In this document: positions 41,626-51,287 of the stretch, piece by piece
How positions within the stretch are numbered: position 1 is the stretch's first letter
Layout: each line of letters starts with the position of its first letter
Assembly: GCA_036642795.1 (NCBI GenBank)
Contig: JAVXTH010000003.1
Location: 47,773 to 111,772, forward strand
Source of the DNA: JAVXTH01 sp036642795
Lineage (GTDB): Bacteria; Bacillota_I; Bacilli_A; Erysipelotrichales; Erysipelotrichaceae
Direction: 5' to 3'
Length of the DNA stretch: 64,000 bases
Made by a program: the position numbers and the translations under genes
The notes under the pieces: model-generated
The model's input: only the letters and a program-made list of their open reading frames with translations
What the model was told of the DNA's origin: nothing
The model's database searches: none

Positions 41626-41690
41626 AATATTGAAATAAAAGTTGTTCTAAATTATTAAAAACAATATAATTTTATATAGAGGAACAAGCC

Positions 41691-44528
41691 ATGGATGAAA
41701 GAGAATTTATGTTTCAAGAAAGTGATTATAAACTAATTAATAATGTACCAGGGGGATTAGCCATTTATCGAATTGGTGAAACATTTGAGACATTATATTT
41801 TAATGATGGAGTTTGTTTATTAACTGGGCATACACGAAGTGAATATGCGAAAATAATTAACCATGATGCTATGGATATTGTATACCAAGGAGATCAAGTC
41901 GTTCTTGGAAATGAGATTAAAAATGCGATTACTTATAATCGTAAAATTAATATTTCATATCGAATCATCCATAAAAATGGTCAGCTTGTGTGGGTTCATC
42001 TTTCTGGTAACATTAAAAATGTTGAAGGCCGTGGGTTATTGATTTATGCAATTTTTATGGATATTAGTGACGAGCGAAAAGTTCAAGCTTTATTAAGTGA
42101 ACGGGCAGAAAAAGATAGTTTAACCGGTTTATTGAATCGAGTTGGTTTTGAAACCCGCATTACAAATAATTTAAGTGAAAGAAAGAATCGTAACTCAGCT
42201 TTTATCATGCTTGATGTTGATAATTTCAAACAAATTAATGATGATTATGGACATACCAGCGGCGATAATATGCTGTGCTTTGTAGCAGAAGCTTTAACAA
42301 ATATCTTTTATAAAGATAGCTATATATCAAGGATGGGCGGAGATGAATTTGCCGTCTTTGTCAGTGATGTTGAATCAAAAAGAGAACTTAACAATTTGAT
42401 TGAACAGTTTTATCTTGCGATAAAAAATAAACAAAATAGCGATATAAACACTTTGTACATCACATGTTCTTTGGGTATTGCTTTGGCTCCTAAAGATGCT
42501 CTTGTATACCAAGATTTGTATGCGAATGCCGATCAAGCGCTCTTCTTTGCGAAACGCAATGGAAAGAATCAATATCATTTCTATTCAAAAGGAATGAAAC
42601 ATAATCAACCTTCTTTATTATCCAATGTTGAATGGATCTTAGATGAAACATCAAATGGTGTGTATATTACAAATAGTGAAACATATGAATTATTATATGT
42701 TAATAAAGTAACCAAGAATTTATGTAATATTAAGGGCGATGAATATTTAGGTAAAAAATGTTATGAAGCTTTATTAGGAAAAACAAAACCTTGTGAAGTA
42801 TGTAAACTCAATAAAATGGAATATGATGAATTCTTAGAACGTGAATATGTAATTGAAAAACCTTTACGTTATTTAATCTTAAAAGGGAAGCTATTTAATT
42901 GGAATGGTATCAAGGCTCATGTTGAATTTGTTACAGATAATACACAAGGATCCCTAATTTATAAAAAATATGAAAAAACGGCGAATCGTTTACAAGCTTT
43001 GATGGATTCTATTCCAGGGGGAATTGGTATTTTTGAAATAGAAAAAGAACATATTACAGTACCATATCTAAACGATGGTTTCTATAAATTGGTTGGTTTC
43101 CCAGTTACAGATAGTAGATTATATTTGGGAGATTTTAATGATCAACTCTTAGAACAAAATGATCTAAAAGTATTTTATAAAGAGCTTAAATACAGTTTAA
43201 AACATAATACAGGTATGAACATTAATTTTCGTATTAAAACAATTAAAAATACATATCAATGGTTAAATATGCAAACTACAATTGTGAAACAAGAAGATAA
43301 TAAAACGACGTTATATTGTTCTTTCACAAACGTAAATAGTTTAAAAGATAGTGAATTAGAAGCTAAATTACAAAAGAATAAATTTGATGTAGCTTTAAAT
43401 AATACGAATATTTGTGTTTGGGAATATGATGTTAAAGAAAACAAAATAATTCAATCAAGCAATTCACTTAAACTATATCCTTTTGGTGAAATCATTTATG
43501 ATTTACCTGAATCAATTATAAGCAAAGGCTATGTAGCGAAAGATTCGATCGAAGCTTATCGTGATTTATATCGTAAAATAAAGGAAGGGAATGAAAAAAT
43601 CACTGCTGACATCCATTGGATTGGTTTTGGGAAGAATAAAGATTGGTGGGCAAGAATTACTTATTCGTTAATCTTTGATGATCAAGGGGAGCCAATGATA
43701 GCAATGGGGGCTACTACGGATATCACCAACGAAAAGATGGCGATCAAACGCTATGATGAGGAACTTGAAAATCGGGCTTTAATTACGCCTTCTACGGTTG
43801 TTTCCTTTAAGATGAATTTATCGAATAATAAGATTGAAGAATGCATTTTGAATGATCAAAAATTAGCTCACTTTAAAAAGATTACTTCAATTGATACCTT
43901 GTTTGATGAAATTCAAAATACATTGGTAGCGGATATCGATAAGAAAAATGCCCAGATATTAAATCGCAAACGTTTAATTAAAAAGTACAATGAACAACAA
44001 ATTCATATTGAAACACAATATCGTCGTAGTTTAAATGAGGGTTATATTCGTTTCTTTCATGTGACGATTAATTTAATGAAACATCCAGAAACAAATGATA
44101 TTATGGCCTTTATTTACACAACGGATTATACTGAGAATGTTGTGATTGAATCTGCGATTCATAATTTTGTGAAGTATTATTATGATTATATTATGTTTAT
44201 TGATGGAATGGCTGAAAAGTATAAAATATTTGATAAGAAAGAACGCTTAAGTTATTATCATGGCTTAGCGGAAGGTTCTTATTATGATTATTTTAATGAA
44301 TTTATTAAACATAATATTAAAGAAGAAGAACAAGCTAAGATTCGTGTGTTGATTGATCTTCAAAAGATTTATCAAGAGTTAGAATTAAAAGATACATATG
44401 AAGTGAGCTTTCAAACATTTAATGGAAATGAATTATCGAATGTTAAAGAATTAAGATATTCTTATATTGATAAAGAAACAAAGAAATTATTGTTAGCTCA
44501 ACATAATTTGAATCGAAAGAATAACTAA
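41691..44528 (+). CDS. Multi-PAS protein with central GGDEF (diguanylate cyclase) domain
   Basis: A 945-residue cytosolic protein. A PAS domain (about 15-128, closing in IFMDISDERK) feeds a GGDEF domain (about 139-300) with KDSLTGLLNRVGFE, LDVDNFKQIND and an intact RMGGDEFAVF (GGDEF at 216-220). It should therefore make c-di-GMP. The RxxD inhibitory site that usually lies nine residues upstream is missing (YKDS there). Unusually, about 640 residues follow the GGDEF: PAS-like units from about 308 (with KPCEVC), 430, 560 and 690, and an unrecognised tail. No EAL domain is present. No membrane helix or signal peptide is seen, so input is likely intracellular. Confidence 0.85.
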   Translation: MDEREFMFQESDYKLINNVPGGLAIYRIGETFETLYFNDGVCLLTGHTRSEYAKIINHDAMDIVYQGDQVVLGNEIKNAITYNRKINISYRIIHKNGQLVWVHLSGNIKNVEGRGLLIYAIFMDISDERKVQALLSERAEKDSLTGLLNRVGFETRITNNLSERKNRNSAFIMLDVDNFKQINDDYGHTSGDNMLCFVAEALTNIFYKDSYISRMGGDEFAVFVSDVESKRELNNLIEQFYLAIKNKQNSDINTLYITCSLGIALAPKDALVYQDLYANADQALFFAKRNGKNQYHFYSKGMKHNQPSLLSNVEWILDETSNGVYITNSETYELLYVNKVTKNLCNIKGDEYLGKKCYEALLGKTKPCEVCKLNKMEYDEFLEREYVIEKPLRYLILKGKLFNWNGIKAHVEFVTDNTQGSLIYKKYEKTANRLQALMDSIPGGIGIFEIEKEHITVPYLNDGFYKLVGFPVTDSRLYLGDFNDQLLEQNDLKVFYKELKYSLKHNTGMNINFRIKTIKNTYQWLNMQTTIVKQEDNKTTLYCSFTNVNSLKDSELEAKLQKNKFDVALNNTNICVWEYDVKENKIIQSSNSLKLYPFGEIIYDLPESIISKGYVAKDSIEAYRDLYRKIKEGNEKITADIHWIGFGKNKDWWARITYSLIFDDQGEPMIAMGATTDITNEKMAIKRYDEELENRALITPSTVVSFKMNLSNNKIEECILNDQKLAHFKKITSIDTLFDEIQNTLVADIDKKNAQILNRKRLIKKYNEQQIHIETQYRRSLNEGYIRFFHVTINLMKHPETNDIMAFIYTTDYTENVVIESAIHNFVKYYYDYIMFIDGMAEKYKIFDKKERLSYYHGLAEGSYYDYFNEFIKHNIKEEEQAKIRVLIDLQKIYQELELKDTYEVSFQTFNGNELSNVKELRYSYIDKETKKLLLAQHNLNRKNN

Positions 44529-44567
44529 AGAAGAATTGATTATTTGATTATCTTTCTTCTTTTTTTC
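44527..44567 (+). terminator. Terminator of the GGDEF gene
   Basis: AAAGAAGA (44527-44534) pairs with TCTTCTTT (44555-44562), followed by T residues. Confidence 0.6.
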
Positions 44568-44611
44568 TTAAATATTTGTTATGATACTATCAAATAGAAA
44601 TGAGGTAAATT

Positions 44612-45367
44612 ATGAAATTAGTATCTTGGAATGTGAATGGAATACGAGCATGTGTTACGAAAGGCTTTTATGATTTCTTTCATCAAATCGATGCCGATGT
44701 CTTTTGTATTCAAGAAAGTAAAATGCAAGAAGGTCAATTAACTTTTTTAACACCGGATTATCATATTTATATGAACAGTGCAGATAAGAAAGGATATAGT
44801 GGAACGATTACATTTAGTAAGCAGGAAGCATTATCGGTTGCTTATGGTCTTGATGAAGAGGAACATAATCATGAAGGACGTGTTATTACCCTTGAATACG
44901 AGCAATTTTATTTAGTGAATGTTTATACTCCCAATTCAAAAGAAGGTTTAATTCGCCTAGATTATCGCATGCAATGGGAAGATGCGTTTAAAGCTTATGT
45001 AAAGAAACTAGAAAAGCATAAAGGTGTTATTATCTGTGGTGATTTGAATGTTGCTCATCAAGAAATTGATATTAAAAATCCTAAAACGAATCACAAAAAT
45101 CCGGGCTTTAGTGATGAAGAAAGAGCAAAAATGACTTCTTTATTAGATTCAGGATTTATTGATTCTTATCGTAATTTTTATCCCAATCAAGAAAATGCTT
45201 ATTCTTGGTGGAGTTATCGTTTTCATGCAAGAGAAAAGAATGTTGGATGGAGAATTGATTATTTTTTAGTATCAAAAGGATTAAAAGAAAAAATGAAGGA
45301 TGCTTTTATTCATGCAGATGTTTTAGGGAGTGATCATTGTCCTATATCGCTTGATCTTGAATTATAG
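44612..45367 (+). CDS. exoA: Exodeoxyribonuclease III (AP endonuclease, ExoA type)
   Basis: A 251-residue EEP-superfamily nuclease for base-excision repair. Motifs are KLVSWNVNGIRA (2-13), FCIQESKMQEGQ (31-42), LVNVYTPNSKEG (about 109-120), CGDLNVAHQEIDI (about 143-155) and the C-terminal GSDHCPISLDLEL with the catalytic Asp-His pair. It matches B. subtilis ExoA in length (252). Own SD GAGGT and a probable own promoter. Confidence 0.95.
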   Translation: MKLVSWNVNGIRACVTKGFYDFFHQIDADVFCIQESKMQEGQLTFLTPDYHIYMNSADKKGYSGTITFSKQEALSVAYGLDEEEHNHEGRVITLEYEQFYLVNVYTPNSKEGLIRLDYRMQWEDAFKAYVKKLEKHKGVIICGDLNVAHQEIDIKNPKTNHKNPGFSDEERAKMTSLLDSGFIDSYRNFYPNQENAYSWWSYRFHAREKNVGWRIDYFLVSKGLKEKMKDAFIHADVLGSDHCPISLDLEL

Positions 45368-45434
45368 TTTACCTTGATTGTAGAAGCTTATTCCATTATA
45401 CTTAAGAAGATGTGAATAAAGAAAGAGGAATTTT

Positions 45435-45809
45435 ATGAAAAAAGAAAAAGGCGTTGGATATTGTGGCTTATCATGTGCAAATTGCGCAAAGAATGATATT
45501 TGTGATGGTTGTCATCAAATAAAGCCAGAAGAGAAGTATTGGTGTGAAAATCTACGCTGTTGCTTAGAGAAAGGTTACAATGGTTGTTGGGAATGTGCAG
45601 ATTTTCCTTGTCAGGGAAGTATGCTTGATAAACTTAAAATTCGCGCATTTGCGACACTAATTAAAGAACAAGGAGAGCAAGCCTTTTTAAATCATTTACA
45701 ACGCAATGAACAAAATGGTGTTGAATATTTAAAAAAAGGCAGCAATTCAGGGGATTATGATGCATTTGAATCAACTGAAGAAATCCTTCAATTTATTAAA
45801 AATAATTAA
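45435..45809 (+). CDS. Cysteine-rich DUF3795 family protein
   Basis: A 124-residue soluble protein with eleven cysteines in its first 58 residues (GYCGLSCANCAKNDICDGC, then WCENLRCCLEKGYNGCWECADFPC). This is the DUF3795 pattern, presumed to bind zinc or an iron-sulfur cluster. The C-terminal half, TLIKEQGEQAFLNHLQRNEQNGVEYL, is helical. The function is unknown. It stands between exoA and ruvAB without evident linkage. Confidence 0.75.
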   Translation: MKKEKGVGYCGLSCANCAKNDICDGCHQIKPEEKYWCENLRCCLEKGYNGCWECADFPCQGSMLDKLKIRAFATLIKEQGEQAFLNHLQRNEQNGVEYLKKGSNSGDYDAFESTEEILQFIKNN

Positions 45810-45813
45810 AACG

Positions 45814-45839
45814 AAAACGGAAAATAATCCGTTTTTTTT
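45814..45839 (+). terminator. Terminator before ruvA
   Basis: AAACGGA-AAATAA-TCCGTTT followed by more T. Confidence 0.8.
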
Positions 45840-45861
45840 AAGTGAATTGTCGAATGAATTC

Positions 45862-45870
45862 TGCTATAAT
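45862..45870 (+). promoter_or_regulatory. Extended -10 promoter of ruvAB
   Basis: TGCTATAAT, with only a poor -35 (GTGAAT, 17-base spacer). It is identical to the nonamers before alaX and apt. Confidence 0.55.
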
Positions 45871-45888
45871 GTAAACAGGTGATTAAAT

Positions 45889-46470
45889 ATGATAGCGTTT
45901 ATTAAAGGTATTATTTTTGCAATTGGAAGTGATCATGTCATTGTGGATAATCAAGGAATTGGTTATCGTATTTTTGTGGCTAATCCTCAAAGTATGAGTT
46001 TAAATCAAGAGATAACATTGTTTACCTATCAACATGTTAGAGAAGATGCCATCATTTTATTTGGCTTTTTAACAAGTGAAGAACATGATTTGTTTTTACG
46101 TCTAATTTCAGTTAAAGGAGTAGGACCTAAAACAGGCTTGAATATGATGAGCATGGGGGGGACAAGTGGCATTATGGAAGCCATTGAAACTGGGAATGTT
46201 GAATTTCTTAAAAAATTACCTGGTATTGGAGCAAAATCAGCACAACAGATTGTGTTGGATTTAAAAGGTAAATTAGTTCAATCTTCTGATTCAAAAGGAA
46301 TTAGTACCGATCAAAACTATTTAGATGCTTTGGATGCTTTAAAAGCATTAGGTTATAAAACAAATGAAATTAATGGAATTAGTAAAGAATTAGCAGCGAT
46401 GAAGAAAACAACGGTAGATGAATACATTCGTTGTGCATTAAGTATTATGTTGAAACGTAAGGGGGTTTAA
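45889..46470 (+). CDS. ruvA: Holliday junction DNA helicase subunit RuvA
   Basis: A 193-residue RuvA that recognises four-way junctions. The OB-fold start MIAFIKGIIFAIGSDHVIVDNQGIGYRI, the HhH motifs LRLISVKGVGPKTGLNMM (about 69-86) and LPGIGAKSAQQIVLDLK (about 107-123), and the C-terminal RuvB-binding helix domain with ALKALGYKTNEI are all present. It is followed one base later by ruvB. Confidence 0.95.
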   Translation: MIAFIKGIIFAIGSDHVIVDNQGIGYRIFVANPQSMSLNQEITLFTYQHVREDAIILFGFLTSEEHDLFLRLISVKGVGPKTGLNMMSMGGTSGIMEAIETGNVEFLKKLPGIGAKSAQQIVLDLKGKLVQSSDSKGISTDQNYLDALDALKALGYKTNEINGISKELAAMKKTTVDEYIRCALSIMLKRKGV

Positions 46471-46471
46471 T

Positions 46472-47476
46472 ATGGAACGCATTTTATCAAGTGAAGAAGA
46501 AATCATCGATGATGAAGCAACGCTTCGTCCTCAATCATTAAAAGAATATGTTGGGCAAAAGGATTTAAAAGATAATCTAGCAATTTTTATTGAAGCAAGC
46601 AAACAACGAAATGAAGCATTGGATCATGTTTTGTTATATGGCCCTCCCGGTCTTGGGAAAACGACGTTAGCTTATATATTAGCAAATGAAATGAAAGTAA
46701 ATATTAAAACAACCAGTGGACCAAGCATTGAAAAAGGTGGCGATTTAGCCGCTATTTTGTCGACGCTTGAAGCGGGTGATGTTTTATTCATCGATGAAAT
46801 ACATCGCTTACCAAAACAAATTGAAGAAATTTTATATCCAGCAATGGAAGATTATTGTATTGATATCGTGGTTGGCAAAGAAGCATCGGTACGTTCCATT
46901 CGTCTTGATTTACCACCTTTTACTTTAATTGGCGCAACGACAAGAGCAGGGGATTTAAGTGCTCCTTTGCGTGATCGTTTTGGCATTGTTTCACAATTAC
47001 AATTTTATAATATGGAAGAATTAAAGTTAATTATTAAACGCAGTTCACGTGTTTTAAATACCGAAATTGAAGAAGATGCTGTCATTGAAATTGCTCGTAG
47101 ATCAAGAGGAACACCGAGAATCGCAAATCGTTTATTCCGTCGAGTTCGTGATTTTGCACAAGTGATGAACGATGGATTTATCTCAAATGAGATTGCTACC
47201 ATGGCCTTAGATCGTTTAAAAGTCGATCATTTAGGTTTGGATCATGTCGATCATAAATACTTGAAAGGGATCATTGAAAGATTTCAAGGAGGACCGGTAG
47301 GTCTTGATGCACTTGCTTCTAGTATTGGTGAAGAAACGATGACATTAGAAGACGTTTATGAACCTTACTTATTACAAATTGGTTTTATAAATCGAACTCC
47401 AAGAGGAAGAGTAGCAACGAAAAAAGCATACGATCATTTAGGAATAGCGTATCAGGAAGCTTTTTTTGGTGAATGA
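46472..47476 (+). CDS. ruvB: Holliday junction DNA helicase subunit RuvB
   Basis: A 334-residue AAA+ motor. RPQSLKEYVGQ (about 18-28), Walker A GPPGLGKTTLA (about 54-64), Walker B FIDEIHRL (about 103-110), sensor GATTRAG (about 153-159) and the C-terminal winged helix with RTPRGR are standard. It overlaps the next gene by four bases (ATGA), so the cysteine desulfidase-like gene is translated from the same mRNA. Confidence 0.96.
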   Translation: MERILSSEEEIIDDEATLRPQSLKEYVGQKDLKDNLAIFIEASKQRNEALDHVLLYGPPGLGKTTLAYILANEMKVNIKTTSGPSIEKGGDLAAILSTLEAGDVLFIDEIHRLPKQIEEILYPAMEDYCIDIVVGKEASVRSIRLDLPPFTLIGATTRAGDLSAPLRDRFGIVSQLQFYNMEELKLIIKRSSRVLNTEIEEDAVIEIARRSRGTPRIANRLFRRVRDFAQVMNDGFISNEIATMALDRLKVDHLGLDHVDHKYLKGIIERFQGGPVGLDALASSIGEETMTLEDVYEPYLLQIGFINRTPRGRVATKKAYDHLGIAYQEAFFGE

Positions 47477-48747
47477 AAATGAAGGATAATCACGCAAAGC
47501 AATATATTAAAATATTAAAAGAAGAACTTGTTGTAGCATTAGGTTGTACCGAACCTATTTCAATTGCCTATGGCGCAGCAGTAGCTCGTGATATTCTCGG
47601 GGAATTTCCGACTCGAATGTGTGTTCATGCGAGTGGTAATATTATTAAAAATGTAAAAAGTGTCATTGTACCTGGTAGTGGTGGATTAAAAGGGGTAGAA
47701 GCAGCAGCGATTCTAGGGGTTGTAAGTGGGATTGCGAAACAAAAGCTAGAAGTTTTAAATCATGTTAAGGAAGCTGATTTGATCCAAGTAAATTCGTTAT
47801 TAAAACAGCAATTTTGTAAAGTTGAATTAATTGAAAATGTTGAAGGTTTGGATATTTGGGTGCATGTGTGGGGTAAAAAAGATCATGTGCAAGTTCAATT
47901 ATTACATACCCATACAAATATTTCTAAAATTATTAAGAATGATACGGTCATTGAAGATAATCATTGCGTCGAAGGTGATTTTAATACTGCTTTGACGGAT
48001 CGTAAATGTTTAAACATTCAAGATATTTATAACTTTTCAAAGGATGAAAATATGGATGAGATTCGCGATTTATTAGAAATGCAAATCACGTATAATATGG
48101 ACATTGCGAATGAGGGATTAGCTCATTGCTACGGAGCTGAAGTAGGAAAAACTTTATTGGAATCAACCAATGATATTTATAATGAGGCGATTGCTTATAC
48201 GGCAGCAGCAAGTGATGCAAGAATGAGTGGTTGTAGCAAAGCCGTCATGAGTAATTCAGGAAGTGGAAATCAAGGCTTAACGTGCAGTGTTCCAGTTATT
48301 CTGTATGCGCAACATAAACAATTAAATCATGAAGAATTGCTTCGTGCTTTGTTGTTTTCTAATTTAGTAACAATTCGTTTAAAGACGGGAATTGGACGCT
48401 TATCCGCTTATTGTGGGGTTGTCTGTGCAGCGTGTGCAAGTGTTGCTAGTTTTACCTATATGGACAAGGGAAGTATGCAACAAATCGAGGATACAATTAT
48501 TAACACCCTAGGTTCGATATCCGGCATGGTTTGTGATGGCGCAAAACCATCTTGTGCTGCGAAGATTGCTTCTGCACTGTATAGTGGTGTCATCGCTCAA
48601 AAGCTAGCAATGAATCACCATGTTTTTGAACCACATACTGGTATTATCAAAGGCGATATTGAAGCAACGATTGATGCGATTGGTTATTTAGGTCGGGTTG
48701 GAATGAAAGAAACCGATACGTGTATTTTACATATGATGATTGATTAA
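47473..48747 (+). CDS. L-cysteine desulfidase family protein (UPF0597/CyuA)
   Basis: A 424-residue protein of the UPF0597/YhaM family, whose characterised members are [4Fe-4S] L-cysteine desulfidases yielding pyruvate, ammonia and sulfide. Motifs are ALGCTEPISIAYGAA (about 22-36), VIVPGSGGLKG, MSNSGSGNQGLT (about 256-267), GVVCAACASVASF and the C-terminal MVCDGAKPSCAAK, which supplies cluster cysteines. It is attached to ruvAB by ATGA overlap, an unusual operon partner. No cysteine transporter is adjacent. Confidence 0.85.
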   Translation: MKMKDNHAKQYIKILKEELVVALGCTEPISIAYGAAVARDILGEFPTRMCVHASGNIIKNVKSVIVPGSGGLKGVEAAAILGVVSGIAKQKLEVLNHVKEADLIQVNSLLKQQFCKVELIENVEGLDIWVHVWGKKDHVQVQLLHTHTNISKIIKNDTVIEDNHCVEGDFNTALTDRKCLNIQDIYNFSKDENMDEIRDLLEMQITYNMDIANEGLAHCYGAEVGKTLLESTNDIYNEAIAYTAAASDARMSGCSKAVMSNSGSGNQGLTCSVPVILYAQHKQLNHEELLRALLFSNLVTIRLKTGIGRLSAYCGVVCAACASVASFTYMDKGSMQQIEDTIINTLGSISGMVCDGAKPSCAAKIASALYSGVIAQKLAMNHHVFEPHTGIIKGDIEATIDAIGYLGRVGMKETDTCILHMMID

Positions 48748-49100
48748 TTGACTCGATGTAGATTCTTAGCTAAAACAGTGAAAAACAGATAAGCAAGCAA
48801 CTTAGCGAATAATTCACAAAATGATATTAAATTTCTTTGTGGCATCAACAAGATCGATAATAAACATAAAATTGATACGGGAAATAAAGCGTGTAATAGC
48901 GCTTTTTTATTGATTTTTTGGCCAAGATAAAACCCTCCAACGGAATAAGCAATCATCCCTGAAACAGCAGTTGAAAGGATAAAGAATTGTGGGGAAATAA
49001 GATTATGATAGTATAAAGATGCAATAAGTAGGGAAAATAGGAACGTAGATAGAAATAATAAACCAAAAGAAATGGTGATTGCTTTAATTTTAATGTACAT
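48744..49100 (-). CDS. Small four-helix membrane protein (TIGR04086/YrzE-like)
   Basis: A 118-residue protein of four hydrophobic helices. The family segment is FILSTAVSGMIAYSVGGFYLGQKINKKALLHAL (about 38-70), where the glycine-rich loop before QKI..K identifies the TIGR04086 family of Bacillota. No function is assigned to the family. In B. subtilis a member lies near yajC-secDF, which fits the secDF locus 2.5 kb downstream here. It overlaps the convergent gene by four bases. Confidence 0.7.
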   Translation of the reverse strand: MYIKIKAITISFGLLFLSTFLFSLLIASLYYHNLISPQFFILSTAVSGMIAYSVGGFYLGQKINKKALLHALFPVSILCLLSILLMPQRNLISFCELFAKLLAYLFFTVLAKNLHRVN

Positions 49101-49157
49101 TGATTCACCTCACCTTATTTTATGTTTATCTTAATCAAACTATGTTAGGAGAAATTC

Positions 49158-49826
49158 ATGGAAGAATATATTATTTTAATCTTAAAGTGTTGTATTTCTT
49201 ATTTTGTCATTATTTTTGCCTTAAGAATTATGGGGAAAAGAGAAATTGGTGAATTATCCGTTTTTGATATTGTAATCTTTTTAGTTATGTCTGAATTATT
49301 AGCATTATCGATTCAAAGTGATACAAACATCATGTTTTCTTTGGTCCCAATCGCTACCTTAGCATTTCTTCAAATTATGATTTCTTTTATCCAATTAAAA
49401 AGTAAAAAAATGCGGGATATCATTGATGGTAAATGTGTTATTTTAATTCATAATGGTCATGTAAATCAATCTATTATGAGAAAGGAACGATATACGATTG
49501 ATGATTTAATGTTACAACTTCGCAATCAAGGGTGTGGTACCCCAGATGAAGTTGCCTTTGCGGTATTAGAAAACAGTGGAAATTTATCAGTATTAACAAA
49601 GAAGGATTGTAAAGTTAAGCATCCTTTTCCTTTGATTAGTGATGGAACAATCGATCTTATTTCATTAGCAGAAATAAATAAAGATAAAATATGGTTAATC
49701 GAAGCATTAAAAAAAGAAGGGGTGAGCGATTATCATGAAGTGTTTTTATGTTTAATAAAAAAAGATGGTTTGTTTGTAATTAAAAAAGAAATGAAATCAA
49801 AAAATAAATTATTTCATTTATCATGA
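49158..49826 (+). CDS. DUF421 (YetF-like) membrane protein
   Basis: A 222-residue protein with three N-terminal helices containing ALRIMGKREIGELSVFDIVIFLVMSEL (about 21-47), the hallmark of DUF421, followed by a cytosolic domain with RKERYTIDDLMLQLRNQGC and VAFAVLENSGNLSVL. Relatives (YetF, YrbG) affect spore or stress properties, but no activity is known. It converges on the flippase gene with a 13-base overlap. Confidence 0.83.
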   Translation: MEEYIILILKCCISYFVIIFALRIMGKREIGELSVFDIVIFLVMSELLALSIQSDTNIMFSLVPIATLAFLQIMISFIQLKSKKMRDIIDGKCVILIHNGHVNQSIMRKERYTIDDLMLQLRNQGCGTPDEVAFAVLENSGNLSVLTKKDCKVKHPFPLISDGTIDLISLAEINKDKIWLIEALKKEGVSDYHEVFLCLIKKDGLFVIKKEMKSKNKLFHLS

Positions 49827-51106
49827 TAGAAAGCAACGCTGATATGATAAGCATGAAGAATCGTAGTTAGCATCATTCCTAAACACATCGCAAGTGGTAA
49901 ACTTATTACTTTTAAATAGTTAGAGGTAAATGCAACGAAAAGGATTCTTAGTAAGGATCCTAGAAAGGTATCTAGCATCGCTTTATTAGAGAAGGATAAA
50001 GCATGTAACATAGCGGAAAGAACTGGTTGAATCGCATAGAAAGCAAAGGGCCATGCCATCATTTTTAATAAGTTAGATCCGAGCTGTTTTTTATATAAGA
50101 GCATTAACAACGGTTCACTATAGTTAAAACATAAATAAGCGGTTGTTATGCCAATGAGGAAACAAAGGATTAAAATGATATTAAATAATTTTTTAGCTTT
50201 ATTTATATGACCTCTTGTATAATGAAACGTAAAAGCAGGTAATAATACATTACTTAAGGTAATCGTAATAAACGATGGCATGGTAATAATGGGAAGGACA
50301 TAACCATTTAGAATCCCATACGTATCTAACATCATTTCACGACTGATATCATTTAAGGATAAAACCATTACGATTGGTTCAATGAAATACGTGAAGGAAC
50401 CAATAAAACGACTTCCTACCATTGGTAATGATACCGATAGAATTTGTTTATAATATTTTAAGGAAGGACGATTTGAATACTTTTGATAGTGAAAGGAATG
50501 CTTTTTTAATAGATAAAAAAACATTGATGCAGCAGAACATATTTCCCCAACGGTAATGGAAATCATCGCAATGGTAGCCATCCAAATCGCATCCATATGC
50601 GGATTTGTATAAAACATAACAATCAAGAACAAGATTCTAGCTAGTTCCTCAAAAACTTGGGATTGGGTAGCAATATCATGTAATTGAATCCCTAAAAGGT
50701 AACCTTTCAGAATCCCAGAAAATGAAACCATTGGGATTAATGGCAAAATCGCATAACATATTGTTTTCATTTCAACCTGTTTTAATATGAAATGTGAAAG
50801 AAAAGGAATAAATATTATAAAAAAGAGAATTAATAAGAAATTATTTAATAATGTTAAAAGAATTGCAGCTTTGATTGAATTTCGATGTTGCTTTTCTTCT
50901 GCAATCACTTTTGATAAAGCACTTGGAATACCCATTTGAGCTAATGTGATGATCATAACCATCGTTGGTGAAGCTAACGTATAGTAATTCATCGCATCTA
51001 CACTTAGCGTTCTCGCTAAAAAAATGCGAATCGTAAAGGATAATACTTTCGCAATGAAAGAGACTAAAATTAAATAAAAAGTTGATTGAATCATATTTTT
51101 CTTCAT
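49814..51106 (-). CDS. Polysaccharide flippase (SpoVB/MurJ-like MOP superfamily)
   Basis: A 430-residue protein with about 12 to 13 membrane helices. IQSTFYLILVSFIAKVLSFTIRIFLARTLSVDAMNYYTLASPTMVMIITLAQMGIPSALSKVIAE is the typical SpoVB/Cps start with the PSALSKVIAE motif, and LPMVGSRFIGSFTYFIEPIV recurs mid-protein. Members move lipid-linked sugars, possibly lipid II. It is shorter than SpoVB (about 520) and lacks the last helix pair. It is the only flippase in the window; whether it is the essential one cannot be told. Confidence 0.82.
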   Translation of the reverse strand: MKKNMIQSTFYLILVSFIAKVLSFTIRIFLARTLSVDAMNYYTLASPTMVMIITLAQMGIPSALSKVIAEEKQHRNSIKAAILLTLLNNFLLILFFIIFIPFLSHFILKQVEMKTICYAILPLIPMVSFSGILKGYLLGIQLHDIATQSQVFEELARILFLIVMFYTNPHMDAIWMATIAMISITVGEICSAASMFFYLLKKHSFHYQKYSNRPSLKYYKQILSVSLPMVGSRFIGSFTYFIEPIVMVLSLNDISREMMLDTYGILNGYVLPIITMPSFITITLSNVLLPAFTFHYTRGHINKAKKLFNIILILCFLIGITTAYLCFNYSEPLLMLLYKKQLGSNLLKMMAWPFAFYAIQPVLSAMLHALSFSNKAMLDTFLGSLLRILFVAFTSNYLKVISLPLAMCLGMMLTTILHAYHISVAFYHDK

Positions 51107-51287
51107 CTAAAGGACCTTTCCTTACCTTAAGTTTATGGAATAAAATATTTTATATATCTCTTATTAAGAATGGATTCAATATTTTGTTTACGAATTCCGA
51201 CTTTTATCTTCTTAACTTTGTAAAAAACATTGCGTTAATACCCGGTTGGCTTTATAATAAATATTACGATATGAAAGGATGGGTAAG

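Noticed and set aside
41597..41690. c-di-GMP riboswitch before the GGDEF gene
   Set aside because: Only a short GTAGTT/AACTAC hairpin is present; the conserved GEMM core sequences are absent.
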